DNA from: Streptomyces collinus
Lineage (GTDB): Bacteria > Actinomycetota > Actinomycetes > Streptomycetales > Streptomycetaceae
Length of the DNA stretch: 64,000 bases
Direction: 5' to 3'
NCBI RefSeq assembly: GCF_031348265.1
Contig: NZ_CP133771.1
Span: forward strand, 4,960,001-5,024,000
Shown here: one piece after another, positions 18,605-26,205 of the stretch
Layout: each line of letters begins with the position of its first letter
Position numbering within the stretch: the stretch's first letter is position 1
The notes under the pieces: model-generated
The model's input: the letters and a program-made list of their open reading frames with translations, nothing else
Databases searched by the model: none
Told to the model about the DNA's origin: nothing
Program-made: the position numbers and the translations under genes

Positions 18605-19939
18605 TCATGCCATCCAGCGGTCCGGCCGCGCGTCCCGGCGCCCCGTGCGGGACCGTTCCGCCTGGGCCGCCAGCAGCTCGCGCGCCTCGGCCGCGTCCCG
18701 CAGCCGGGCCCGCACGGTCTTGTTCGCGCCCGTGTCCACACACACGTCGGCGACACCCCGGGCCCGCTCCCACGGCCCCTGTGTCATCCGTACGCTCTGC
18801 ACCTTGGCGTGCGGCACCAGCGCCAGGCTCCGCCGCAGCAGCCCGGACCGGGACGCGAACACCGCGTCCGTGACGGCGAGTCCGTACCCGCGCCACCACA
18901 GCGGCACGCACCAGCGGGCGCCGCGCGGCGCCGGTGACAGGTCCGCGGGGCCCGGCACGCTCACCCCGGGCAGCACGCGCGCGACGACGTCCTCGGCGAT
19001 CTCGCGCGGGGCGACCGGCACCAGCACGGAGTTGGACGAGCCCGCCACGTCCAGTTCCACGCGCACCCAGCCGCGCCGCCGCCACAGCAGCGGTTCCACG
19101 ATCCGTACGGTCTGGACCCGTCCCGGCGGCACCGTCTCGTGGGACCGGTCCAGCAGCCCGTGGTCGATCCGCAGCCCGTCGGGCGACTCGCCCAGCGTCC
19201 AGTCGTACTCGGCGACGAACCGTCCGACGCTGCTCGCGCCCGCCGTGCCCAGCAGCGGCAGGGCGACCGCGAGGACCGTCCACAGGCTGTGGGTGAGCAG
19301 CCACAGCACCGGCGGGACGACGAGCGCCGCGGCCAGCGACATCCAGGTCGCGCCCGTCAGCACCAGCGACAGGGCCAGCACACGGGGCGGCACCCGCAGC
19401 AGCTGCCGGGACGGGGCCTCACCGACCTCGTGCGCGGTCTCGGGTGCGAAACCGGCCGCCCGGGCGAGCAGTTCGGCCCGCAGCGTCCGCGCCTCGTCCG
19501 CACCGAGGAAGGCCAGTTCGTCCTTCTTGTCTGTGCCTATGACGTCGAGTTTCAGCTTGGCGACGCCCGCGACCCGGGCCAGCAGCGGCTGGGTGACGTC
19601 GACGGCCTGGATCCGCTCCAGCCGGATGTGCGCGGTGCGCCGGAAGACCAGCCCGGTACGGATGCGCAGTTCGGTCTCGGTCACCGCGAAGTGCGTGAAC
19701 CACCAGGAGCAGAAGCCGTAGAGGGCGGCGGCCGGAACGAGCACGGCGAGCCCGATCAGCAGGGTGGTCGTCGTCAGCCGGGTCAGATGGCGCTGCGTCC
19801 CGTCGGGGTCGTGCACGGCCCAGCCGATCAGCACGGCGACCGGTGCCCAGGCGCGGCGCAGCGGGGTGACGGGGTGCAGCCGCCGCTCGGTCACCTCGGC
19901 GGCGACCTCGGAGGCCTCGGCGGCCCCGGGCGCCGTCAC
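18605..19939 (-). CDS. membrane protein with two bacterial PH (bPH2/DUF304) domains, YdbT-like
   Basis: Product of 444 residues. It has paired hydrophobic segments (TTTTLLIGLAVLVPAAALYG; VLALSLVLTGATWMSLAAAL and LWTVLAVALPLLG). The bPH2 domains are recognised by TETELRIRTGLVFRRTAHIRL, followed by RIQAVDVTQPLLARVAGVA. A second copy runs near the C-terminus (AVTDAVFASRSGLLRRSLAL ... KVQSVRMTQGPWERARGVAD). This is the YdbT arrangement known from Bacillus, where the YdbS/YdbT pair is implicated in resistance to membrane-active compounds. Its GTG overlaps the stop of the smaller bPH2 gene (GTGA), indicating coupling and probable complex formation. Confidence 0.85.
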   Translation of the reverse strand: MTAPGAAEASEVAAEVTERRLHPVTPLRRAWAPVAVLIGWAVHDPDGTQRHLTRLTTTTLLIGLAVLVPAAALYGFCSWWFTHFAVTETELRIRTGLVFRRTAHIRLERIQAVDVTQPLLARVAGVAKLKLDVIGTDKKDELAFLGADEARTLRAELLARAAGFAPETAHEVGEAPSRQLLRVPPRVLALSLVLTGATWMSLAAALVVPPVLWLLTHSLWTVLAVALPLLGTAGASSVGRFVAEYDWTLGESPDGLRIDHGLLDRSHETVPPGRVQTVRIVEPLLWRRRGWVRVELDVAGSSNSVLVPVAPREIAEDVVARVLPGVSVPGPADLSPAPRGARWCVPLWWRGYGLAVTDAVFASRSGLLRRSLALVPHAKVQSVRMTQGPWERARGVADVCVDTGANKTVRARLRDAAEARELLAAQAERSRTGRRDARPDRWMA

Positions 19940-20466
19940 AGTCCCGCCGACCGGGCTTCGCCCAGCTCGGTGAGCCGGTCGCGCAGCCGCTCCGCCTCGG
20001 CCGGGTCCAGGCCGGGGATGGTCGCGTCGGTGGCCGCGGCGGCCGTGTGCAGCTGCACGCTGGCCAGCCCGAAGTGCCGCTCGACGGGCCCGGAGGTGAC
20101 CTCGACCAGCTGCATCCGCCCGTACGGCACGACCGTCTCCTCGCGCCACAGCACGCCCCGGCTGATCAGCAGGTCGTCGGCCCGCTCGGCGTACCGCCAG
20201 GAACGCCAGTTGCGCTCGGTCATCACCCAGCCCCAGACCAGCAGCGCCAGCGGCGGCAGCGCGAAGGCGGCCCAGGCGGGCCCGGCCAGCAGCCCCGGCA
20301 CCAGCCCGGCGGCCAGGGTGATCAGCCCGAGCCACACCACCAGCAGCAGCCGGCGCATCTTCAGCAGGCCGGGCGGCAGCGCGATCCACACCGGCTCGCC
20401 CCCGGCCGCCTCGACCGTGCCCTGCGCCACGTCCGGTCCCGTGTCCTGCGGACTCCCCGTATCCAT
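19936..20466 (-). CDS. membrane protein with one bPH2 (DUF304) domain, YdbS-like
   Basis: Product of 176 residues: two membrane helices (LLLVVWLGLITLAAGLVPGL; WAAFALPPLALLVWGWVMTE) and one bPH2 domain (ERADDLLISRGVLWREETVV, YGRMQLVEVTSGPVERHFG). First gene of a two-gene unit with the YdbT-like protein. Only 31 nt separate its ATG from the divergent nuoD2 ATG. TACGCT lies 6 nt before the ATG and no ribosome site is visible, so the mRNA is probably leaderless. Confidence 0.85.
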   Translation of the reverse strand: MDTGSPQDTGPDVAQGTVEAAGGEPVWIALPPGLLKMRRLLLVVWLGLITLAAGLVPGLLAGPAWAAFALPPLALLVWGWVMTERNWRSWRYAERADDLLISRGVLWREETVVPYGRMQLVEVTSGPVERHFGLASVQLHTAAAATDATIPGLDPAEAERLRDRLTELGEARSAGL

Positions 20467-20472
20467 GGGGCC

Positions 20473-20478
20473 AGCGTA
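20473..20478 (-). promoter_or_regulatory. -10 box of a probable leaderless bPH2 promoter
   Basis: The minus-strand hexamer TACGCT ends 6 nt before the ATG. It lies within the 31-nt gap to nuoD2, so the two divergent promoters must overlap. Confidence 0.5.
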
Positions 20479-20497
20479 CGTAGGGGAGACTGTGTCC

Positions 20498-21649
20498 ATG
20501 ACTCCTACGACGGAGACCATGGTCGGAATCGGCGGCGCCGCGGAGAGCACCGACATGGTGCTCAACATCGGGCCGCAACACCCGTCCACCCATGGCGTGC
20601 TGCGGCTGAAGCTCGTCCTGGACGGCGAGCGCATCAGGCACGCGGAGCCGGTGATCGGCTACATGCACCGCGGCGCGGAGAAGCTGTTCGAGGCGCGCGA
20701 CTACCGCCAGATCATCATGCTCGCCAACCGCCACGACTGGCTGTCGGCGTTCTCCAACGAGCTGGGCGTGGTCCTCGCCGTGGAGCGGATGCTCGGCATG
20801 GAGGTCCCCGAGCGGGCGGTGTGGCTGCGCACGCTGCTCGCCGAGCTGAACCGGGTGCTCAACCACCTGATGTTCCTCGGCTCGTACCCGCTGGAACTCG
20901 GCGGGATCACCCCGATCTTCTACGCCTTCCGGGAGCGCGAGGAGCTCCAGCACGTCATGGAGGAGATCTCCGGCGGGCGGATGCACTACATGTTCAACCG
21001 GGTGGGCGGCCTCAAGGAGGACCTGCCGGCCGGGTGGACCACCCGCGCGCGCACTGCCGTCGCCGACGTGCGCTCCCGCATGGACCGCTTCGACGACCTG
21101 GTGCTCGGCAACGAGATCTTCCGCGGCCGCACGAGGAACGTCGGTGTCCTCACCCCGGAGGCCGTGCACGCCTACGGGGTCAGCGGGCCGATCGGCCGCG
21201 CCTCGGGCGTCGACTTCGACCTGCGCCGCGACGAGCCGTACCTCGCCTACGGCGACCTCCAGGACACGCTGAAGGTGGTCACCCGGCGGGAGGGCGACTG
21301 CCTCGCCCGCTTCGAGTGCCTCCTGGAGCAGACGCACAACGCGCTGGACCTGGCCGACGCCTGCCTCGACCGGCTTGCCGAGCTGCCGCCCGGGCCGGTC
21401 AACCAGCGGCTCCCGAAGGTCCTCAAGGCACCCGAGGGCCACACGTACGCGTGGACCGAGAACCCCCTCGGCATCAACGGCTACTACCTCGTCAGCAAGG
21501 GCGAGAAGACCCCGTACCGGCTGAAGCTGCGCTCGGCGTCGTACAACAACATCCAGGCGCTGACGGAGCTGCTGCCGGGGACGCTGGTCGCGGACATGGT
21601 GGCGATCCTGGGGTCGATGTTCTTCGTGGTCGGGGACATCGACAAGTAG
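20498..21649 (+). CDS. nuoD2: solitary NADH-quinone oxidoreductase subunit D
   Basis: Product of 383 residues homologous to the 49-kDa/NuoD quinone-site subunit of complex I. Motifs are LNIGPQHPSTHGVLRLKLVL, the conserved IGYMHRGAEKL (Arg58), HDWLSAFSNELG and RVLNHLMFLGSYPLELGG. It ends with the NuoD-type SMFFVVGDIDK. It stands alone, without other nuo genes, as the second NuoD of Streptomyces does. Whether it replaces the main NuoD in complex I or serves another oxidoreductase is not known. GGGGAGA lies about 9 nt before the ATG. The stop region is tandemly duplicated. Confidence 0.93.
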   Translation: MTPTTETMVGIGGAAESTDMVLNIGPQHPSTHGVLRLKLVLDGERIRHAEPVIGYMHRGAEKLFEARDYRQIIMLANRHDWLSAFSNELGVVLAVERMLGMEVPERAVWLRTLLAELNRVLNHLMFLGSYPLELGGITPIFYAFREREELQHVMEEISGGRMHYMFNRVGGLKEDLPAGWTTRARTAVADVRSRMDRFDDLVLGNEIFRGRTRNVGVLTPEAVHAYGVSGPIGRASGVDFDLRRDEPYLAYGDLQDTLKVVTRREGDCLARFECLLEQTHNALDLADACLDRLAELPPGPVNQRLPKVLKAPEGHTYAWTENPLGINGYYLVSKGEKTPYRLKLRSASYNNIQALTELLPGTLVADMVAILGSMFFVVGDIDK

Positions 21650-21673
21650 CGCCTGGAACAAGTGGCGCCTGGA
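21642..21673. repeat. 16-bp tandem duplication across the nuoD2 stop
   Basis: Two abutting units, ACAAGTAGCGCCTGGA and ACAAGTGGCGCCTGGA, differ at one base. The first contains the nuoD2 TAG stop; in the second this has become TGG. Confidence 0.85.
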
Positions 21674-21679
21674 AGGTGC

Positions 21680-22675
21680 CTAGAAGGGGTCCTCGACGCC
21701 GACGGGCTGCACCAGCCAGCCGAAATCGCCCAGCCCGCCCGCCGCGGTGAGCTCGGCGGCCTCACCGGCGCCCGCGAGGGCGCGTACATAGGCGGCGGGG
21801 TCGGTGGAGGCCAGCGTGAGCGGGGGGCGCGCGCCGGTCACGCCCAGGGTGCGCAGCGCCTCGCGCTGGGGGAGCACGCGCCCGCCGGGCAGCGCGCAGG
21901 CGTCCAGGGCGACGTGTGCGGTGATGTCGCAGGAGCCGTCCGGTACCGGTGTCGTCTCGCGGCCCCCGCGGAAGCCGGTCAGCGTCCCGAACGGCGGCCG
22001 GGTGTCCACCGTGTGCGCGTAGTCCACGGCGACGGCGAGCCCCCGCCCGAGCGTCGCGACCGCCGCGGCCCACGCCTCGTCCCGGGACAGGCCGATCTCG
22101 GCCCGCAGCCCCTCCTCGCCCGGCAGCGGCCACCACCGCTCCAGCCACCGCGCCGGGTCCCCGTCCACCGGCTCGCCGAGCCGCTCGGTCCCGTCCTCCC
22201 GGACCAGCACCAGCCGCGCGACCCCCGCGGCGTCCACCTCCGCGACCTCCACGGTCACGTTGTCCAGCCACTCGTTGGCGAACAGCAGCCCCGTCGTCCC
22301 CCGCGGGGGCTCGGCCAGCCACTCGATCCGGTGATCGAGCCCCGTCGGCCGCTCGGCGATGTCGACGGCGTACGCGCGCGTGCGGGCCGCGACGCCCGCG
22401 GGCAGCGCGGCCAGCACCCCGCCCGTCAGCTCGCCCCGTCCGGCCCCCATGTCGACGAAGTCCAGCGCCGCGGGCCGCCCCAGCGCCTCGTCGACCCGGC
22501 ACAGCAGCCGTGCCACGGCCCCGGCGAACAGCGGCGACGCGTGCACGGACGTCCGGAAATGCCCGGCCGGTCCCTCCGCGCGCCGGTAGAAGCCCCCCGG
22601 CGCGTACAGGGCGTCCTGCGCCGCCGCACGCCACCCGCGCCACTCACGCCACTCTTGCCTCGTCCTTGCCGTCAC
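21680..22675 (-). CDS. SAM-dependent methyltransferase, NDUFAF7/MidA-like
   Basis: Product of 331 residues with the class I SAM-binding glycine loop DFVDMGAGRGELTGG (~93-107). The family features of PF02636 are present: an acidic post-II strand (RAYAVDIAE), the FANEWLDNV segment and VAVDYAHT. In mitochondria NDUFAF7 of this family symmetrically dimethylates an arginine of NDUFS2, the NuoD homologue. The convergent neighbour here is nuoD2, so a NuoD-modifying role is an attractive inference. GTG start; TAGCCT lies 6 nt upstream and no ribosome site is visible (leaderless). Confidence 0.85.
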   Translation of the reverse strand: MTARTRQEWREWRGWRAAAQDALYAPGGFYRRAEGPAGHFRTSVHASPLFAGAVARLLCRVDEALGRPAALDFVDMGAGRGELTGGVLAALPAGVAARTRAYAVDIAERPTGLDHRIEWLAEPPRGTTGLLFANEWLDNVTVEVAEVDAAGVARLVLVREDGTERLGEPVDGDPARWLERWWPLPGEEGLRAEIGLSRDEAWAAAVATLGRGLAVAVDYAHTVDTRPPFGTLTGFRGGRETTPVPDGSCDITAHVALDACALPGGRVLPQREALRTLGVTGARPPLTLASTDPAAYVRALAGAGEAAELTAAGGLGDFGWLVQPVGVEDPF

Positions 22676-22681
22676 CGGGCC

Positions 22682-22687
22682 AGGCTA
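22682..22687 (-). promoter_or_regulatory. -10 box of a probable leaderless promoter (methyltransferase)
   Basis: The minus-strand TAGCCT ends 6 nt before the GTG start. Confidence 0.45.
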
Positions 22688-22780
22688 TGCGGACACAACG
22701 AACGCAACTCCACCTTGCGGAGTACGTGCGCCCGGTGCGGATCGGTCCTCCGGTTGACCCCTGCACCTATCGCGCTTCCC

Positions 22781-22786
22781 TACGCT
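22781..22786 (+). promoter_or_regulatory. -10 box of a probable leaderless promoter (histidine kinase)
   Basis: TACGCT ends 7 nt before the GTG at 22794. A TTGACC at 22754 is a possible -35, though the 21-nt spacing is long. Confidence 0.5.
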
Positions 22787-22793
22787 GGGTTAC

Positions 22794-23987
22794 GTGCAGC
22801 GCCTCTATGACTTCCTCCGCAGGCACCCGATGTGGGTCGACGGCTTCTGGGCCGTGGTCCTCCTCGGGATTTCGGTGCTGGGCGGGGCGGCGGGCGAGCG
22901 GATCGGCCCGTGGGCCGCCGTCCTTCCGATCACGCTGCTGCTGAGCCTCGTGGTCGCGCTGCGCCGCCGGATGCCGGAGAAGATGCTGCTGCTGGCGGCC
23001 GCGGTGGGCGTGGCGCAGCTGGTCACCGACGTCGCGATCCTGCCCGCCGACTTCGCCATGCTGGTGATCGTCTACACGGTCGCGGTGGAAGGCTCCCGCT
23101 GGGCCTCCCGCTTCGCGCTGGTCGCCGGCCTGTGCGCGGCCCCCCTGGCGCAGCTGCGCTGGTCGAACGAGCAGACGGGGGTCGCGGGCGACATCGCCCT
23201 GGCGGTCCTCCAGACCGTTCCCTTCGCCCTCGCCTGGGTGCTCGGCGACTCCATCCGCACCCGGCGCGCCTACTTCGCGCAGCTGGAGGAGCGGGCCGCC
23301 CGCCTGGAGAAGGAGCGCGAGGCGCAGTCCAAGGTCGCCGTCGCCGCCGAACGGGCCCGGATCGCCCGCGAATTGCACGACGTCGTCGCGCACAACGTCT
23401 CGGTCATGGTGGTCCAGGCGGACGGCGCCGCCTACGTCCTCGACGCCGCGCCCGACCAGGCCAAGAAGGCCCTGGAGACGATCTCCTCCACCGGCCGCCA
23501 GGCCCTCGCCGAGATGCGCCGCCTGCTCGGCGTGCTGCGCACCGGCGAGCACCAGGAGGCCGGCGAGTACGTGCCGCAGCCCGACGTGGAGCAGATCGAG
23601 GACCTCGTCGAGCAGTGCCGCACCTCCGGACTGCCCGTCGACTTCAAGGTCGAGGGCACGGCCCGCCCGCTGCCCAGCGGCGTGGAGCTCACCGCCTACC
23701 GCATCGTGCAGGAGGCGCTGACCAACACCCGCAAGCACGGCGGACCGAACGCGGGCGCGAGCGTCCGCCTGGTCTACTTCGACGACGGCCTCGGCCTGCT
23801 CGTCGAGGACGACGGCAAGGGCGCCCCGCACGAGCTGTACGAGGAGGGCGGGTTCGACGGCCAGGGCCACGGTCTGATCGGCATGCGCGAGCGGGTCGGT
23901 ATGGTCGGCGGCACCCTGGACGCGGGCCCGCGCCCGGGCGGAGGATTCCGCATCAGTGCCCTGCTGCCGCTCAAACCCGCGCACTGA
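22794..23987 (+). CDS. NarL-family sensor histidine kinase
   Basis: Product of 397 residues. The N-terminus has four to five short-looped membrane helices and no sizeable extracellular domain. A coiled linker (LEERAARLEKEREAQSKVAV) leads to the HisKA_3 dimerisation domain: ERARIARELHDVVAHNVSVM, phosphoacceptor His195. The HATPase domain follows, with N-box EALTNTRKHG, G1 VEDDGKG and G2 GHGLIGMRERV. This intramembrane-sensing layout is common for kinases that detect membrane or envelope perturbation. The signal is unknown. It pairs with the response regulator 56 nt downstream. Confidence 0.93.
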   Translation: MQRLYDFLRRHPMWVDGFWAVVLLGISVLGGAAGERIGPWAAVLPITLLLSLVVALRRRMPEKMLLLAAAVGVAQLVTDVAILPADFAMLVIVYTVAVEGSRWASRFALVAGLCAAPLAQLRWSNEQTGVAGDIALAVLQTVPFALAWVLGDSIRTRRAYFAQLEERAARLEKEREAQSKVAVAAERARIARELHDVVAHNVSVMVVQADGAAYVLDAAPDQAKKALETISSTGRQALAEMRRLLGVLRTGEHQEAGEYVPQPDVEQIEDLVEQCRTSGLPVDFKVEGTARPLPSGVELTAYRIVQEALTNTRKHGGPNAGASVRLVYFDDGLGLLVEDDGKGAPHELYEEGGFDGQGHGLIGMRERVGMVGGTLDAGPRPGGGFRISALLPLKPAH

Positions 23988-24043
23988 CGCCGACGCACGC
24001 CCCTCACTGACACCTGTAACGACCCCGATAGGGAAGAGGCCCG

Positions 24044-24712
24044 ATGACGATCCGCGTGATGCTCGTCGACGACCAGGTGCTGCTGCGCACCGGGTTCCGG
24101 ATGGTGCTCGCCGCCCAGCCGGACATGGAGGTCGTGGCGGAGGCGGGCGACGGCGTCGAGGCCCTCCAGGAACTGCGGACGACCGAGGTCGACGTGGTGC
24201 TGATGGACGTCCGGATGCCGAAGCTCGACGGGGTGGAGACGACCCGCCGGATCTGCGCCGACACCGACCCGCCGAAGGTGCTCATCCTGACCACCTTCGA
24301 CCTCGACGAGTACGCCTTCTCCGGGCTGAAGGCGGGGGCCTCCGGCTTCATGCTCAAGGACGTGCCCCCGGCGGAGCTCCTGGCCGCGATCAGGGCCGTG
24401 CACAGCGGTGACGCGGTCGTGGCGCCCTCCACCACCCGGCGCCTGCTGGACCGCTTCGCACCGATGCTGCCCGGCACCGAGCAGCCCCAGCACAAGGAAC
24501 TGGAGCGGCTCACCGGGCGGGAGCGCGAGGTCATGGTGCTGGTCGCGCAGGGCCTGTCCAACGGCGAGATCGCGGCGCGGCTGGTGCTGTCGGAGGCGAC
24601 GGTGAAGACGCACGTGGGCCGCATCCTCACCAAGCTCGGGCTCCGGGACCGGGTGCAGGTCGTGGTGCTGGCCTACGAGACGGGGCTGGTGCGCGCCGGC
24701 GGACACGGCTGA
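24044..24712 (+). CDS. NarL/FixJ-family response regulator
   Basis: Product of 222 residues. The receiver domain has the acidic pocket VDD (8-10), phosphoacceptor Asp55 in VVLMDVRMPKLDG, Thr in LTTFD and Lys in MLKD. The C-terminal LuxR-type HTH reads LTGREREVMVLVAQGLSNGE ... TVKTHVGRILTKLGLRDR. Partner of the kinase just upstream. The start ATG is preceded by AGGGAAGAGG about 8 nt away. Target genes cannot be told from the sequence; the adjacent ArsR-type gene is convergent. Confidence 0.95.
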   Translation: MTIRVMLVDDQVLLRTGFRMVLAAQPDMEVVAEAGDGVEALQELRTTEVDVVLMDVRMPKLDGVETTRRICADTDPPKVLILTTFDLDEYAFSGLKAGASGFMLKDVPPAELLAAIRAVHSGDAVVAPSTTRRLLDRFAPMLPGTEQPQHKELERLTGREREVMVLVAQGLSNGEIAARLVLSEATVKTHVGRILTKLGLRDRVQVVVLAYETGLVRAGGHG

Positions 24713-24735
24713 CCCGCGGGCCGGCCACCCGCCGG

Positions 24736-25842
24736 CTACCTGAGGATCCCCTCCAGGAACTCGCTGCCGAGCCGGGCCACCACCGTCACGTCCAGCTGGT
24801 GCAGGACGTAGCGGCCGCGGCGGCGGGTGGTGATCAGGCCCGCCTTCTTCAGCACGGCCAGGTGCCGGGATATCTCCGGGGCCGTCATGCCGTGCACCTG
24901 CGCCAGCTCGCTGGTGGTGTGCGCGCTGCGGGCCAGATGGCGGCACATGCGCATCCGGACCGGGTGGGACAGCGCGGCCATCCGCATGGCCAGCTGCTCC
25001 AGTGTCTGCGGTGCGGCGAGCTCCGGGGAGCCGACCGGGTAGTGCAGCACCGGCTGCCAGCCGTACCGGTGCAGGACCATCAGATGGGGCCAGCCGAGGC
25101 TGGTCGGGACGAGCAGCAGGCCGCCGTCGCCCGTGGCCGTACGGCCGTCGCCCAGCTTGTCGACCGTGATGTGGGCGGCCTCCTCGTCGAGCGTGATCGC
25201 CGGGGACACCGCGGCCAGCGCCTCGGCCAGGCCCTTGCGCCGTAGCAGGTCCGTCTTGTGCCGGGCGTCCGCCGCGAGCTGGTGGCGCAGCCGGGACCAG
25301 GCCTCCGCGAAGAACGCCTCGTCGCAGTCCCGGAGAAACTGCCGCAGCCAGGCCCGGATCCGGGGCGGGTCGGCCAGCAGCCGTTCCCCGAAGCGCAGTT
25401 GCCGCGGTCCGCGAGCGGCGGCCAGGTCCAGCGCCCTGCGGCGCGTCTCCGGGTCGGACAGCGTCGTCGGTTCGCTCTCGCCGTAGCAGGTGCCACAGGT
25501 GAACTCCAGCGCCGCGTCCACGAACTGCTCGTCGGACAGCTTGTCGAGCTGGTCCAGCTCCTCGGCGAGGCCGGCGCCCGGCAGCGCGTGCCGGTCCGGC
25601 AGGCCCGCCCAGGGCAGGAACAGGTCCGAGAACGTCGTCCGCCACAGGAAGTCCGCCTCGCACATGCGGTCGGCCAGATGCGGGTCGAGCCGGGCCGTCA
25701 CGGCCGTCACCCAGCCCTGCAGGCCCGGGTGGTGAGCCGGTTCGGACAGCGCGTGCAGCGCCATGCCGAGCTCGGCCAGGGGCGAGGGCACGACGGCGAC
25801 CTCCTCCGGCCGCAGCCCCGCGATGTCGATGTGCACGCTCAT
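24736..25842 (-). CDS. ArsR-type winged-helix regulator with N-terminal DUF5937-like domain
   Basis: Product of 368 residues. A long N-terminal region without a recognised enzyme motif has a CGTCYGE stretch. The C-terminal ~80 residues are an ArsR-like winged helix (AMRMAALSHPVRMRMCRHLA, HTTSELAQVHGMTAPEISRH, KKAGLITTRRRGRYVLHQLD). Streptomyces proteins with this layout are annotated DUF5937/helix-turn-helix (from memory). The ATG at 25842 is chosen for its MSVHIDIAGL start; an in-frame GTG at 25857 also exists. A 9-bp inverted repeat lies 39 nt upstream and is a likely autoregulatory operator. Divergent from a small gene at 26002. Confidence 0.8.
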   Translation of the reverse strand: MSVHIDIAGLRPEEVAVVPSPLAELGMALHALSEPAHHPGLQGWVTAVTARLDPHLADRMCEADFLWRTTFSDLFLPWAGLPDRHALPGAGLAEELDQLDKLSDEQFVDAALEFTCGTCYGESEPTTLSDPETRRRALDLAAARGPRQLRFGERLLADPPRIRAWLRQFLRDCDEAFFAEAWSRLRHQLAADARHKTDLLRRKGLAEALAAVSPAITLDEEAAHITVDKLGDGRTATGDGGLLLVPTSLGWPHLMVLHRYGWQPVLHYPVGSPELAAPQTLEQLAMRMAALSHPVRMRMCRHLARSAHTTSELAQVHGMTAPEISRHLAVLKKAGLITTRRRGRYVLHQLDVTVVARLGSEFLEGILR

Positions 25843-25880
25843 GCCCTCATGGTGCACCCGGCCACTGACAACGCCCCCGC

Positions 25881-25903
25881 CGATTGACGGGCCTCGTCAA
25901 TCG
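25881..25903. promoter_or_regulatory. inverted repeat, probable ArsR-type operator
   Basis: Perfect arms CGATTGACG and CGTCAATCG with a 5-nt centre, between the divergent ArsR-type gene and the 67-residue gene. The TTGA...TCAA core resembles ArsR/SmtB operators. Confidence 0.5.
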
Positions 25904-26001
25904 ACGCGACGCCACGCGCGGCGCGGGCGCACGGTGGGACCACCGGGGCAGCCGCGGAGCCTTCGGACCTCCATCACCCCGTCCCGCAGAGGCGATTCAC
26001 C

Positions 26002-26205
26002 ATGAGCATCACGCAGCAGCACCTCCTCGACGCCTACCGCGCCCGCTCCCTGGGCGAGCCCGTCCCGCCCGCCCCGGGCACGCACGACCGGCGGGTCGTA
26101 CGGGAGCGGTGCGACGAACGGCGGTTCCGTGCGGTCCTCTCAGGCCGCCCGGCCCGCCACGGGCTCCGGGACGTCCTGGGCCGGTGGCGGCGGCGCCCTA
26201 GCTGA
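26002..26205 (+). CDS. small basic hypothetical protein
   Basis: 67 residues, arginine-rich, with no membrane segment or signal peptide. The pattern MSITQQHLLDAYRARSLGEP ... PGTHDRR is one I have seen at the start of other small Streptomyces proteins, which supports it as real. GAGGCG lies about 9 nt before the ATG. It is divergent from the ArsR-type regulator across the inverted-repeat operator, so it may be that regulator's target. It overlaps the 3' end of the convergent aldolase gene by 8 nt. No function can be assigned. Confidence 0.55.
   Translation: MSITQQHLLDAYRARSLGEPVPPAPGTHDRRVVRERCDERRFRAVLSGRPARHGLRDVLGRWRRRPS

Noticed and set aside
18605..21661. 1018-codon minus frame joining the bPH2 protein to sequence antisense to nuoD2
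   Set aside because: Only the part from 19939 down matches a bPH2 protein; the rest is antisense of nuoD2 and of the coupled small bPH2 gene.
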